Shown: positions 10,048 through 22,439 of the stretch, piece by piece
Position numbering within the stretch: the first letter of the stretch is position 1
Layout: each line of letters begins with the position of its first letter
Assembly: GCA_002189035.1 (NCBI GenBank)
Contig: NEEC01000019.1
Location: forward strand, 186,001-250,000
Length of the DNA: 64,000 nucleotides
Source: Utricularia gibba
Taxonomy: Eukaryota > Streptophyta > Magnoliopsida > Lamiales > Lentibulariaceae
Reading direction: 5' to 3'
The notes under the pieces: model-generated
Seen by the model: the letters and a program-made list of their open reading frames with translations, nothing else
Told to the model about the DNA's origin: nothing
Databases searched by the model: none
Program-made: the position numbers and the translations under genes

Positions 10048-11485
10048 TGATGAATCATATGTATATAAAATCATTGGAGTAAGAAAATTATGCTTTTGAA
10101 TCATATTTTAAGTGTTTATCTTATAGTTTTTAGTATTTTTACCAAATTTTAGGACATAATGTGATTTTATGTGTTAATGGGATAAATCCTTTGATTTAGC
10201 CCATCCCATGTTATTAACATTTTGTCTAGTCTAGCGGCAAAGTTCTAAAATCAGGGAGGAGACATGAATTTCGTGCATGTAGAGATTTGGAAGAATGGGC
10301 AGCATTAAAAGAGGAGACATAATGCACTGTTCAGCCGTCCACAGTCTGTAGGTTTAGGCCAGGAACAGTACAGATGTCAGAAACAGTAGACTGATTTTGA
10401 AAAATGGAAAAAAGATGTGAAGATATTTTTGGAGAGGGAGAAGGAAGAGAAGACGGGCAGACCCGAGAAGGGGGCTTCTTCCCCAACGCAAAAAACACCA
10501 ACTAGAAGGGGACTTCTTCCCCAATGCGAAAAACACCAACCAGAAGGGGGGAAGAAGGCCTCCATCGTCAAGAACAGCACCAGAGCGCAGTCCAATGCTA
10601 CTGTTCCGGGCTGTAACCAGTAGCAACCGGGTGAAAGAATAATCTTTACTTGCTTCCAATTTTCTGAACATTTCTAGTTTTTGTAGCAGACTAGCTTACA
10701 ATGTTTCTGTTATTTTTGCCAGCTTATATGAATGAAATCGTGTTTTATTTCCCAAGCATGAGTGGCTAAAGTCTTAGATGCCTTAAGGTGAAGTGGTGTG
10801 GTGTGTGCTTAGGGTTGATGATGAAATTTATTTGTATTCCTTAACTCTTGTTTCTAACAAACCATAGGTAGACCTAAGGAGGGAAACAAGTAGTTTCACA
10901 ACTTAGATGCTTGGTTTAGAGGTAGACCAACAAACCAAGACGGGAGTAGTCGGTGTTAGTCTAGGGTATAACCAGTAGAACCGAGTAGACCTAGTTCTAT
11001 ATGCCTTGCATACGGGTAGACCTAATTGCAATTTTGGTTATGATATTGGGGACTAGCTTAGTCAAAAATATATTGGTTATGAATGACGTGGGTAGACTTA
11101 GGTTATTTGAAGGTGTGAGTATAGTAAGATAGTAAATTAAGTTAAAAATCTTAGCATAACACCACATGTAGATCCTTAAGACATCCTCGTATTATTCTAA
11201 GTTAGAACCAGTACCTGTCACTTTAGCGTTGAAACCTGATATTGCTTAACTACTTTTTTTATTGAACTTATTTACCACTGTTAGTCCGAGCTTAGACTAA
11301 GACATACTGTTATCCGAAATTATGCATGTAGTAAAACACTTAGCAAGCACAAGTTTTTCGTGATCGACCCCGATATCCACTATACAAGTTTTCTAAATTT
11401 GTATTTTGTATAGATTAGGGATTATAAATTTATTTGATAACGAAATTTCTATTTTTGGAATGACATTAGGAATTTTCGTTCATCA
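10048..11485 (+). repeat. Family 1 LTR, copy B, plus orientation, near complete
   Basis: It starts TGATGAATC and ends TTTTCGTTCATCA, about 1.44 kb. It contains the U3 hairpin (10178-10203) and the U5 box (CGTGATCGACCCC, ~11359-11371). The last nine bases equal the end of the 5' LTR at 1-107, so it may be the matching 3' LTR of the gypsy element. However, no polypurine tract precedes it, only the Harbinger fragment. The five bases on either side (ACACA and GCCTC) do not match, so it is not a clean solo LTR. Confidence 0.75.
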
Positions 11486-11619
11486 GCCTCTTTTTTAAAG
11501 CAAAAATTAATTAACTTTTTTATTTTAATTATATTATTTTTTTCATTCAATAAATACTAGTCTTGTTTTCATTTATTTTCATCTAGTTTTTCTATCTCAT
11601 TTTCATCTCAAATCGTAAT

Positions 11620-12533
11620 ATGAGTCTCTTTGGTCATGAATCTTTTCAAAGTTCTCAAAATTCTACAATTCTTCCTCAAGTAGATCAAGAAGCCGAAAAC
11701 AATATCAACATCAATCAGGATTTTATGGAAGCTGTAGCAAATGATATGGATCCAATGGAGGAATCCGATTTCACATCATCTTCTAAAAAGCATAACAAAT
11801 CTCTGGCTCTTTTTTAGTCCAGTTTAACTTGAGGGTGAAAATTCAATCAAATATAAGTATTACTGTAAAATTTTTACACTTGGTGGTGGAGGTTCGTTAC
11901 TCCTTTGCCTATTAAACAAACTCAATTTTATTTCGAAAGTGGAAATCATCGTAGTATTTTTAAATTTTAATTAGAAAAAATTAAAATAATGATTATTCGT
12001 TTGATAATTATGAAAGAGTGTACTTTTAATATTTTTTAATGCGATTATATTCAAGAAGTACTTCAATAACTCAATTCTAGTTATAAAAAAAATTCAGCGT
12101 TAAGAAAAGTAGATATATTGTTTTGAATGAATTTAAATCTATACGTTTAGAAATTATTTGTATATTTGCAAGTAGAGAATGCATGTTTGCTTTGACTCAT
12201 GATGATTGGAAAAGAAATAAATGGTAATCATTATATTGTTCTTACTTATTTTTAGATAGATAGTAAATGGATTATGTATAAAAGAATTTTAGCTTTTAAA
12301 TCATGAGAATTACCATATAATAGTTTTGCTATTGCTAAATTTATCACGAATATTTGTAAAAGTTGCAATATTTTTAAATGAATTATTTTGACTTCTTTAG
12401 ATAATGTTATTGTAAACATTAATGTTATTGAAATTTTAAAAGTTGATATGAATTCTTTTTTAAACAGTATATTTTTCATACAAGATATGCTTATCATATT
12501 TTAAATTTATGTATTCACAATGGATTGAAAAGT
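11620..12533 (+). pseudogene. hAT transposase gene, 5' part (hAT-1)
   Basis: The first open stretch (11620-11817) is an acidic N terminus followed by SSSKKHNKSL, where hAT proteins enter their BED zinc finger. It then decays through many stops. Near the right end another frame reads FHTRYAYHILNLCIHNGLK (about 12470-12532), the conserved 'H-x-R-C-A-x-H-x-L-N-L' block of hAT transposases. The reading is cut exactly there by LTR copy C and resumes at 13528. It is dead: stops, frameshifts and a missing middle. Confidence 0.7.
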
Positions 12534-13527
12534 TGGGCAATGCAGCATAGGTCGCAACACAAATCCCAAGGAGCCGTATATGAACAGTATAGTGGCAGAA
12601 GATGGGGCCAAAGTCTGAAAAGGAGTACACACAAAATCCAAAGAGGGAAAAAGTAGGATTTTGGACAAAATGGGGGACAAGATGAAGAGAGAAAAAAGAT
12701 CTCCTCCATTGGAGACACGCAATTCTTTCTAGAGAAGATTTTCTGGGGAGGAAGAAGGATGAAGACGAACATGAACTAGGTTGATGCTTGAAGATGATTT
12801 TTTGTTTTCCAAAGATTATTACTCTTAGCTAAGAATAGCTAGCGACATTTCCAGCTTTCTGTTGAACTTTTAAGTTTCCTGCTTGTTTATTTTCTGGTAG
12901 TCGACTGTAAGATGAGTACAATGTGGATGATGTTTTCTTTTCTACTTTCGTTTATCTTAAGTATGAGTGACTAAGTACTTAGGGGTGTCTTGGAGTGAAA
13001 GAGGGATAGATGTGCTAATCAATCTTTAGACCTAATCAACCATAAGTCACGCCACTTCCTTAACAAATCAGGATAGATCCAGGAGAGAGAAGTAGTGAAA
13101 CCCAACTTAACAACCCTAATTAGAGGTAGACCAAAGATTAAGGGGAAAACAAGAGTCCAGGTAGACCTAGACCTTGTGAGTTAGTTGTATGATTTATGGT
13201 TTGTGTAAACTTGTTTAATGATAAGCATACATCCCCTAGGAGTCCCAAGGCATCACCCATTTCATATTAGAAACCACCGAGTCTCAAGCTTAATATTTTT
13301 CTTTACTGCATTCTATCGTAGTTTTGCCTTAATCCTAGTTAAGACCAAATCCACCAACGTAATACTAATTCCTTGCATTGACCTTCTCATGACAAGCACC
13401 AATCTCCTTGTGTTCAACCCTAGTCTACTATGCTCATATTTTATTTGGATGTAAATTAGGTTTATAAATTTTATTTGATAGGAAAAATTTACAAATTAAC
13501 GACTTTGTACAAATTTTTCATTCATCA
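12534..13527 (+). repeat. Family 1 LTR, copy C, inserted in hAT-1
   Basis: It ends ...TTCATTCATCA and starts TGGGCAATGC. U5 box TCCTTGTGTTCAACCC at 13405-13420. It is shorter than copies B and F because it lacks the first ~140 bases of U3. Both sides are hAT-1 sequence. AGT (or AAGT if the end is moved by one base) occurs on both sides and may be the target duplication. Confidence 0.7.
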
Positions 13528-14345
13528 AGTGCCTTACAAAATAATTAAAAAAATTCCTTATTGCACTAATTTTTTAACTGATACTTATTATCCAACTTCA
13601 AATCTTTTAGTTCAATGTATTAATCAAATTATATTGGTTTTTTTTCCAAATTTTGAAACAATTCTTATTCTTGGAAAATGATTAAATGTATGCATACAAA
13701 ATTTTAGAAATATTTTCAACAAATTCCATGTTTATTTTTGTGACAACATTTTTTATCCTAAAAATAAAATAAAAGATCTTGATGTTATGCTAACATCTAT
13801 TTCTAATAATATGAATACTCATAATACTTTTTTTGATGTGGATCATATGAATTCTTCAACTATTGAAGTTATTTGTTCTATGTATACATTATATGAGAAA
13901 AAAAGGTTACTACTAAGGCACCTATAATATACCTATTTCTTCTGCTTCAACATCTAATTGAAATTCTGTCTTTCGGCATTTACTTTTTAAATGATGAATG
14001 AACAAGAATATATAAACCATATTTTCTCTTCTTTCACATATAATGACTTTGCTTTTTACACTAAGGCACCTATAATAATTTCAATGGATGATTATTTTGA
14101 TGTGTTGAGTTGGTAGAAATCCAACACCACAAATCACCCCATCTTGGGTAGATTAGCTAAAAATATCTTGACTTTTCCGACATCTATTGTTGCATCGAAA
14201 AGTACTTTTAGTATAGATGATCGAACACTCATAAAGATGAAATCAAAATTGAAAAATGATACTTTAAAAGTATACATTTGTACTAAAGATTGGATTATGG
14301 CTAATTGAAGTGGATTTCGAGAATGATGACAATGACGATGACGAT
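13528..14345 (+). pseudogene. hAT transposase gene, 3' part (hAT-1)
   Basis: It resumes after copy C with FLTDTYYPTSNLLVQC (~13573-13620) and ends with the hAT C-terminal dimerisation region: DVLSW near 14100, then NHPILGRLAKNILTFPTSIV, ASKSTFSIDDRTL, LKVYICTKDWIM. In active hAT proteins the last block reads ASESAFS with a catalytic Glu. Here it is Lys, so the protein would be inactive even without its stops. It ends in an acidic tail. About 150 residues between the two halves are missing. Confidence 0.8.
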
Positions 14346-15790
14346 GAGACCAAAAAAGGAAATTAAGAACGAATATTTTTGTTAATTTCTACCATTAGTA
14401 TTTCATTTAAAAGCCTTTATTATCATTTATCAATTATAAATTTAGAATAAAAAAATATTTGATTCAAACAATACGTAAAGATCAAAAAGCTTTCTTCCAA
14501 CAATAGTTTCTATTATTGTTATAAAAATATTGATATAATATTTTTTAATATTCTATTATCTGAATTAAAAAAAATTATATTTTGAGATTATTACCGAAAA
14601 CTGGAACCACAGTTTTGCGATGGTTTGAAGTGAATTATAATAAACTTGATATAGACATTCACATGAGAATTAGCCAATCTAGGTATGACATCACATGTGT
14701 GATTCATTCAAAAAAAATCTTCCAAGTTTCAATGCGTTTTTTTAAGCTTGCTTCACACAAAAAGTGCATTATGAGAGTTTTCATTATTTGTAGTACATAG
14801 TACATCTAGTATTGTACATAAATATTGTGCTCAACATACAATGTTCGTTTTGCAACTAAAAAGATATAAAGGGGTTGAATCAATCAAACTCCATTTAATC
14901 AAAAAATCCGTTCACTTTCTCAACTCCATTTCTTGGGAACAATAAAAATTCAAGACGAGTTGAATGTGCACCAAAATTGATTATTGTTCAATGAGGGAAG
15001 AATAATATTTTCAATATTGTTCCCAATTCACTGTGCACCTGTATTAGAGACGAGACAATTAGGCAATATGTTAATATTGAAAATCTCAACAGGATTATTA
15101 AAATCCTCTATATCAGTTTGATAGGCCTTGAATCGGCATGCGCCACATGGAGGCGAGCCCAGAAGGTACTTACAAACCTGTGGATGGTGGATAACCAAAT
15201 CGGCACCTCTCATGCGAAATCAGTTGGAAAAGGTTTCAAAAGCCTCTTGACAACCCGCTATAGGTCGACAGATCGATAAATGTCAAAACGGGCAGCAGTG
15301 GCCATTTTGATGTCTGAAACCGATTTTACAGGAATGTTAGAGTAGTAGACAGGTATCTATCAATCGGACTACAATATGGCTACTAGGCAGAGAAAGCAAC
15401 CGAAACCTGCAGAATTGGGACAGATCGACATTCCGTATAAATATAAAAAAATTCGAAGAAGAAAATGGAAACTCCCTGCATACCATCTTGTATCATTATT
15501 CACTCCTCTCTCCCATTTTTAGTGAAATGACCTTCCCGGCGAGCTCCGACACCTCCATGGTTTTTCCATTCCCTAGCAGTTTTCACGAAAAAATCCTCGT
15601 ACCTTTTGATTGCTTTCTTCTTTGACTCTAACCCGATGCCAATACTTTCTAAATCGGACCCTTTCAAATCTCATTTGCAACCCAAAAACTGATCCAACTC
15701 AACGGGACCGACTTTCAACCAAATGCAGTTGATAAAACATGTTTTTCAGTGTCTTAGAACTACAAAATGAGTAATATTATGTTATTAAAC
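14346..15790. other. Unassigned stretch with promoter-like segment
   Basis: I see no convincing gene. 15030-15530 is less AT-rich than its surroundings. It holds a possible TATA box (TATAAATATAAA, ~15437) and, ~80 bases on, a short ORF starting at 15527 (MTFPASSDTSMVF...). It could be a captured gene promoter and first exon or an old LTR. No homology is claimed. Confidence 0.3.
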
Positions 15791-16906
15791 TGATGTTATA
15801 TGAGGTATTTTTGTATTTTCATCATTAGGAACATTGTTTAAGTTTTTTAGTCCAAATTGGGACTAAATCAGATTTAGTCCCAATGTTTGTTCTAACCACT
15901 TTTTGAGCAATGCAGCACGTCTTAACAGCCCAAATCTCAAGGAATTGAAAGAGAACAGTGAAGGTTACCGAAAATATGGACAAAAGTTGAATGTAAGTAC
16001 ACCAAAATCTAAGGTGGAAGAAAACATGAATTTTTGACATAGTGAAGGGAGAGAAAATATCTCAACCACTTGGGAGAACATGCCACGGACTTTTAGGAGG
16101 GAGATGTGGAGAAAAACTTACAAGAAGAACAAAGAAGATGAACTAGGAAACAAGCCCTCTTTTGATGACTTCTTTCGATTATGAAAAATATTATTCATAG
16201 CTCATAATACTTTTAGTTTCTTTCGTGCAACTATTTATGATTCCAGTTACTATTTAATTTGTTGTTTTTTTTCTTACTGTCACATTGTGGAATGAATATA
16301 ATTTTCCTGTTATGTTATGAAAGTATTTTCCTTTTCCTTAACATGAGTGGCTAGGCACTAAAAGATGCCTTGGGCCAAAGGGGGATGAGCATGCTTATTG
16401 TTCACTTAATCACACTACTTCTTAATCACTTTACTTCCTTAACAAACCAAAATAGATCTAGGAGGAGGAGGTAGTGCTTTTCATCGTAAATAGTCTTAGT
16501 TAGAGATAGAGCAAAAATTAAGGAAAAACGAGGAGTTAGGTAGACTTGAGTCTTTGCTTATTAGGTAAAAGATTTTAGGTTTGGGTGAGATAATTGCAGT
16601 GATTAGCATGCTACTCTTAAGTATCCCAAATCATCACCTTCTTTTATTTTAGATAAAGATCTTACTTTTCCCGTTATTGTCTATCTGCATATTGTTATGA
16701 AATTTCTATTCTTAGCTTAGACTAAATTTTCAACCATAACTAAAACAGCATGCATCAATTTCACACAACAACCACATAGCTTCTTGTGTTCGATTCTTAT
16801 CCACTATGCTTATATTTTTCGTTTGATTAGTTGTAAATTAGACTATAAATTTATTTGATAGAAAAATTTACAATTTTAATAACATTGCAAAATTTTTCGT
16901 TTATCA
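15791..16906 (+). repeat. Family 1 LTR, copy E, plus orientation, diverged
   Basis: The right end reads ...TTTTTCGTTTATCA (16906). The U5 box TTCTTGTGTTCGATTC is at 16791-16806. The block 'atgagtggctaggcac..atgccttgg' and the run 'cttccttaacaaaccaaaatagatctagg' match copy C. A perfect 13-bp stem hairpin lies at 15857-15883. The left end is uncertain (TGATGTTAT at 15791 is the best candidate). No target duplication was found. Confidence 0.65.
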
Positions 16907-18826
16907 TCAATACTTGGATGATCACATAATTCAGGTATTGTCTAATCTATTGATTTTTCTTTTTTAAAATCTGCATACATTGCACCCCTAATTTCAAGAT
17001 TATTATCTTTAGCATAATCATCAATGGTAGAATAGTTTTATCAGATATTTGATGATTCAAAGTCATGGTATAGTGCAAGTCTTGTAACATCAAATAATCT
17101 ATTAAAACAAAAAAATGGTTTACTTGATGAAAATGCAATATTTTTAAATGAATAAATGATTATTTCATTATAAATTAATATACTCAAGTATTATATATCG
17201 TAAATCTCTTTTATATTTTATTTTTAAATACATGTATCATTGTTTTATGATTTATTATTTAAATATATTTTCTTTTATTTTTTTTAGAATTGCATTTTAT
17301 ACATATAAACTTATGAATTTATTTTATTAGTCAAATTTATTGTATTATATTATTATTGTTACGTATGTAATGTATAATTTTATTTAATATTATTTATGTA
17401 ATTATCTGATTTTCATTATATTTTTTAAAGATTTATGATGATTAAATTCAAATTAAAGCATGTAATTTTGACAGACTACAATATTATTGTGGTAAATGAC
17501 ATTGATTCTTATACACATCGTCCAAATAATTGATTGAATTTACTACCATGGCTCGAAAGGTGATTAAAGTTGGATTGTGTTTTTGACTTGTATTATCATT
17601 ATTCAGTCATTAAACGAGATTAATCTTTCCATTGTTTGCTTGAATTATAGTATTCTCATTTTTTATGTTTTGCTAAGAAGAGCATTATGATGATATTCAT
17701 AAAATCTTTTTCCTATGGTTGTAGCAAGAAGAGATAAAAAAACAAAAACTAACACATGGTTTATTCAGCCCCTAAAAAGAACGAGCATGTGCGTACTATG
17801 ATAAGCAATTTTTCTGATTGACATACTAAATGGTGTTATGTCACCCCATCAGAAATGGTGAATTGGACATTTTTGCTCTTGTATGAATATGAAAATATGA
17901 TAAGAAGGTCCATAACAATGGTGGATAAGAAGACACATGAGAGACACTTATTGTTTAAGAAATTGTAACCAAGAACTATCATTGGCGAGATATTGTTGAA
18001 GTGTATACTCAACTTAAAGGTTTATTTACCTTAAGTTAATTACATATATTTTCTGGTTTTATGTTATAACTTATTTTTATTTTTCATGATGAGTTTCTAC
18101 TATACTGAACACGAGGCATGACACAATTTTCTACCCAACTTTTAATGAATATTTTTAAATTTTTGTTCAATTGGATCCTTAGAACACAAATTTTTAAATT
18201 TATTCTTTGGAATATATTTTTAAAACCATCATTTTGCATTTGATTAATATGATAAATAAATATGCAATACTCAATGAAATTGTTGGTTTTCTTTCTGATT
18301 AAGTATTTATTTTTTTAAATAAATAATACGTATTTTTTAAAATGTTGAATATGTTTGTTAAGTATAGTTTTATTTTTTTAGAGTAAATATATATAATACT
18401 CGAGACCCATGTTTGAATTGCAATGATTCAAAATCATTGGAGAATAGTCCGAAAGAAAACCAAACGCCCAAAATTATTAAATGAAAAAGACCCATCTTAA
18501 GAAGTGATCAATAAGATATCTCAAAGAAAAGAACACTGGTTCAAAAGGTATACGAAAGATATTCTTTAGAGTGAAATACTCGATTAGAAAATACTTGAGA
18601 AGATATTTTCATAAAAAAAAAAAGATATAGGAAAGAAGTGCTTGGAGAGATGTCTTCATAAAAATTGCATGAGGGATGGGCAACCGAGAAGTCGAAGACC
18701 GCTGACTTGAGAAGCAAGTGAATAGATGGCTGATGTTGGAAAGTTTTATATTTGACTTTTTAAATAAAGTTTTATGATGAGGGGCATATTATGTAGGAAC
18801 CTTCAAAGCAAGAAATTGCGTATTTA
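16907..18826. other. AT-rich stretch without recognisable genes
   Basis: No ORF, RNA gene or repeat boundary could be supported here. The composition is very AT-rich up to about 17450. Between 17700 and 18800 it is less skewed and looks like eroded transposon sequence, but no family motif could be read. Confidence 0.5.
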
Positions 18827-18868
18827 GAGCATCTTTAGTGATTTCCAAAAATGCTGACGTGGTTTTCC
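18827..18868 (+). repeat. Harbinger left terminal inverted repeat
   Basis: It starts GAGCATCTTTAGTGATTT, directly after TTA. It pairs with 25844-25885 with about six differences, mostly transitions. The GAGCATC start is common in plant Tourist/Harbinger termini. Confidence 0.88.
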
Positions 18869-18916
18869 TTTATTCAATTTACTTTATGAAGTTTCCTAAT
18901 TCACTTTATCAATTTC

Positions 18917-21900
18917 TAGAAATATTATTTATAATTTATCGGTTAAATCCGTAACCGATAATAAATGGTCCGGATTTGGATTCCATCTTTTAGAGACCAT
19001 TTTATGAGAATCAGAACCGATTATTTTTTAATTTTATATAAATATATTATATCAGATTTATTGTATATTAAAATTCATAATACAAGTAAGAAGCTTAAAA
19101 AGATTAAAAATACTTTCAATTAGTTTTTAATCTTTTGGAAAATTCACATAGTTTTCAAAATTGATAATATCATAATACAAGTATCATTTGAAAAATTAAA
19201 AAGATTAAAAATACTTGAAACAATAATATTTAAAGTTCATAGACCAATCTACTAATATAACATCAATGACAAAGCAACAAAATAATCCTTAAAATAAAAT
19301 TTAAAGTCCTACGAAATAATTTTTTTCTATTTAATAATCTAGTTAACTTCATTTCATTGCCTGATGAAAAGATAACCTTATCGAATTTCAACCAATTAAG
19401 AAGCTTTCACTGTCAAGTGCCTATGATGCTAAAGCTAAAAATAAATCAATAAGTAAATAATTAAAAACATGAATAATTAAGTATTTTCAATAATCATACA
19501 AAAATAATTTAATAAAAATATAATGATATACCTTCAATTTCATTATCTTCAATATCAGAATCATCAAACATTGATTGCTCTCCTTTTGCTGTCAAATTTG
19601 TACCTTGCATTAAAAACATCTATATAATCATTTTAAAAATTGAAAACATAATAAAAAAATGAATATATTTAATTTACCATCAATGCTACTCCACAACCAA
19701 CGTCTAGTACACATCAAAGCCTCCACTATATCACTACAAAGTCTGTTACATGTACGACAAATTATTTTTCCACTTATACTAAAAGCAGATTCTGATGCAA
19801 CAGTCAAAACTGGAATTGCCAAAATATCCTGAGCCATTTTTTGTAAGATCGGATAAGCACCTCCATTCATTTGCCACCATGCAAGAACATTAAAATTTTC
19901 AGCTCTTGGTAACACTGACTCATCCAGATAACAATCTAATTCTGATAAAGCAGACTTTGCAACAATCTAATTCTTCTCAGCAACAAACTGATCAAACTTT
20001 GACAAAGTGTTACATGTCTTGTTTGAAGATAAGCCACTCAAAGCCACAAATGAACCACATTGATCTTTTGTATGTAATGAAGAGATCATATTAGGAGTCA
20101 TCTTATAGACATTTAAAATATCACGACAATTTCTCCAAATCTCTTCAATCCTCTCACCAAGAATCATATGACATTTTATACCGTGGATCCAATACAGCTG
20201 CCACTCCAAGAATCATATGACAACTTTCCCAATATTGATTAAACTTTGCCGCCATCTCTTCAGCCGTAGATGAAATAGCATAATCCTTACTTTTCAACCA
20301 ATCATCAATGTTCATCTTTATGTCACAGATAACAGGAAAAAAAATACTGCAAGTCGGATTTTTAGTACTAGAGAAAAGCAGAGTAGCTTCATAAAAAATC
20401 TTCAATTTATCATATATTGTTTCTACTTGCTGCCAATCCTCTTCAGTAATGTAACATTTGTAATGTTTATCCATATGATGAAGTCGAGGGAATACACTTT
20501 TATAGAGAATGGCAGTTTCAAGCATTAAAAATGTAGAATTCCAATGGGTTTTACAGTAAACTGATAACATCTTTATAGAAACTATGTCACATTGATGAGC
20601 AGCCTGTTCAAATTTCTCTACTCTTTTAGGGGAGGCAATCCAAAACACTACACTATCACGAATGCTTTCAATAGTACCCGCAATCATACTAAGCCCCACT
20701 TGCACTATTAAATTCAAAATATGAGCATTGCAACGCAAATGTAATACCTGTCCATGTAATAACAGATCCTTATTCGGAAAACTTTGCAAAAGCTTTGGAA
20801 AAATAGCATCATTTGTTGCACAATTATCCGCAATGATTGTAGATAATTTTCGATCTGTATTCCAAGATACAAATGTTTCCATCAAAATAGCTGATAACAT
20901 TTCAGCCGTATGTGGAGTTGGGACATAGGCAAACCTGAATAAAAAAAAATAAATCAACAAATATAATGAAGTAATAAATAATAAAATTAAAAATACCTCA
21001 AAATACAATTCTTCAACAACCAATTATCATCAATATAATGTGCTGTAATTGCCATGTAACTTTTCTTTTGATTTGTAGCTGTCCACATATCTGTTGTAAT
21101 GGCAATTCGATTCTTCAGCTTTCCCAACAATGCATAATTTCTGTTTTTAGTGTTAATATATAATTTCATAATATCCTTCCTCAAAGTATGTCTTGAAATA
21201 ATGTTGAATGCAGGATTTAAACCATGGGAATATTTTCGAAATCCATAATGATCCACCATGCTCATTGGATAATCATGTAAAATGACCACTTCTGCAAGAT
21301 CCTCTCTTGATTTTTCTGGATTAAACATGTGGCTTTCAACATTGCCACTCTTCCCCAATTTGATCAAACATTGTTTTATATCCACATTCCCAAATTTTTT
21401 TGGACAATGCAAATCAACATGCTTCATCAAATTCGATGTTCCTTTCTTTGAATCAGCTCCAAATATTTTTTTACAATTATTGCACTCTGCCATCCATAGT
21501 TGAGTTTTCTTATCTTGATATCTCTTAAAATGATCCCAAACACGAGAAGTTAATTTTCTTTTTCTACTAACTCCACTTGGTTCTTCAATATTCTCCAATC
21601 AAATAACATCATTTTCACTATTCCCATCGATCACAACATGAGTAGCTTCCTTTACATAATCATTTCCCACCGAAGGTATAGATTCTTTTGATATACCATA
21701 ACTAGCTTGAAAATTGGTATTGAAATCCATGTGTAATTAAAACAATATTCAAATCTGTAACTAACACAATACAATCCAATGCATTTTTTTTCAATATAGC
21801 AGCAGAAAATAAAAAAAATATTAGAAAATTTGTTTGGCATAGCTCTCAGTAGAAATCAATATAAATCAACAGATAATTCAAAAACTAAAGAAATGAAATG

Positions 21901-22396
21901 ACTTGAATAGATAAAATCGTATAATAGTAAGGAAGTTTAAGTAAATAACCACACAATAAAATAAAATACCTTTCAATTCATATATATATTAAATGACAGA
22001 ACCTTTATTAAATCAAAAGGGTGCCGCAGGTTGGAATGTATGTATTTTACCTCTTCAGTGATGCCTCCAACTCCTTGTCTTTGTGCGAAACCACCTATTG
22101 TTTACCCAAGTGTCTGGGTATGATACTTAAGCAAAAAGAGTAGGAACTCGACTCTTACCTGGTAGAGAAAAGTAGGTTTAGATGTTTGAAATTAAAAAAA
22201 AAAAGATTCAGATTTACAAATTAGGGTTTAAGAAATTTATATTCTATTTTTACCCGAATCCGATTAAGAACCGATCGGATAATCGGTTTCGGTTTCTAAT
22301 CGATTTTGGTCCGGATTCAGATACAAAAATTTTAAATCGGGTTCGGTTTCGGTTGTTATTAGTACCGGACCGAACCCGACCCATGAACATCTCTAA
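18917..22396 (-). mobile_element. hAT element (hAT-2) inside the Harbinger element
   Basis: The right end is CATGAACATCTCTA (to ~22396), whose complement TAGAGATGTTCATGG is a usual plant hAT terminus. Next to it are CCGAACCCGACC-rich repeats (22255-22380), and there is a matching ACCG/CGGTT-rich zone on the left (18940-19020). The left tip is uncertain (a TAGAAATATT near 18917) and no 8-bp duplication was found. The transposase gene occupies 19628-21598 on the minus strand. Confidence 0.6.
19628..21598 (-). pseudogene. hAT transposase (BED finger, RICESLEEPER/DAYSLEEPER-like), nearly complete
   Basis: It starts at 21598. Residues ~15-70 form a BED finger (RVWDHFKRY, CNNCKKIF, H-x3-H-type end). 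Next comes AITTDMWTATNQKKSYMAITAHYIDDNW with the first catalytic Asp. An intron of ~63 bases (about 20998-20936) has GTATTT and TTCAG ends. The second exon has FAYVPTPHTAEML, IIADNCATND (second Asp), HLRCNAHILNLIVQ and CKTHWNSTFLML. The end (19628-19915) has LAWWQMNGGAYPIL and TVASESAFSISGK with the catalytic Glu. Thus D, D and E are all present. Breaks: a TGA and frame loss near 20155-20210, where a 15-base repeat (TCATATGATTCTTGG) suggests a ~49-bp duplication. It is much better preserved than hAT-1. Confidence 0.88.
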
Positions 22397-22439
22397 TGAT
22401 GGAAAAGGACTAGAAGAAGTTAATGTACATGAGGAGTGA

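Noticed and set aside
15028-15213. 61-codon minus-strand frame with a Cys/Pro-rich stretch
   Set aside because: No recognisable domain; a possible splice donor (CAG|GTTTGTAAG) is not enough to call an exon.
19345-19400. Possible hammerhead ribozyme core (CTGATGA near 19360)
   Set aside because: The second conserved GAAA is not present at a workable position and no three-stem fold could be drawn, so no retrozyme is claimed.
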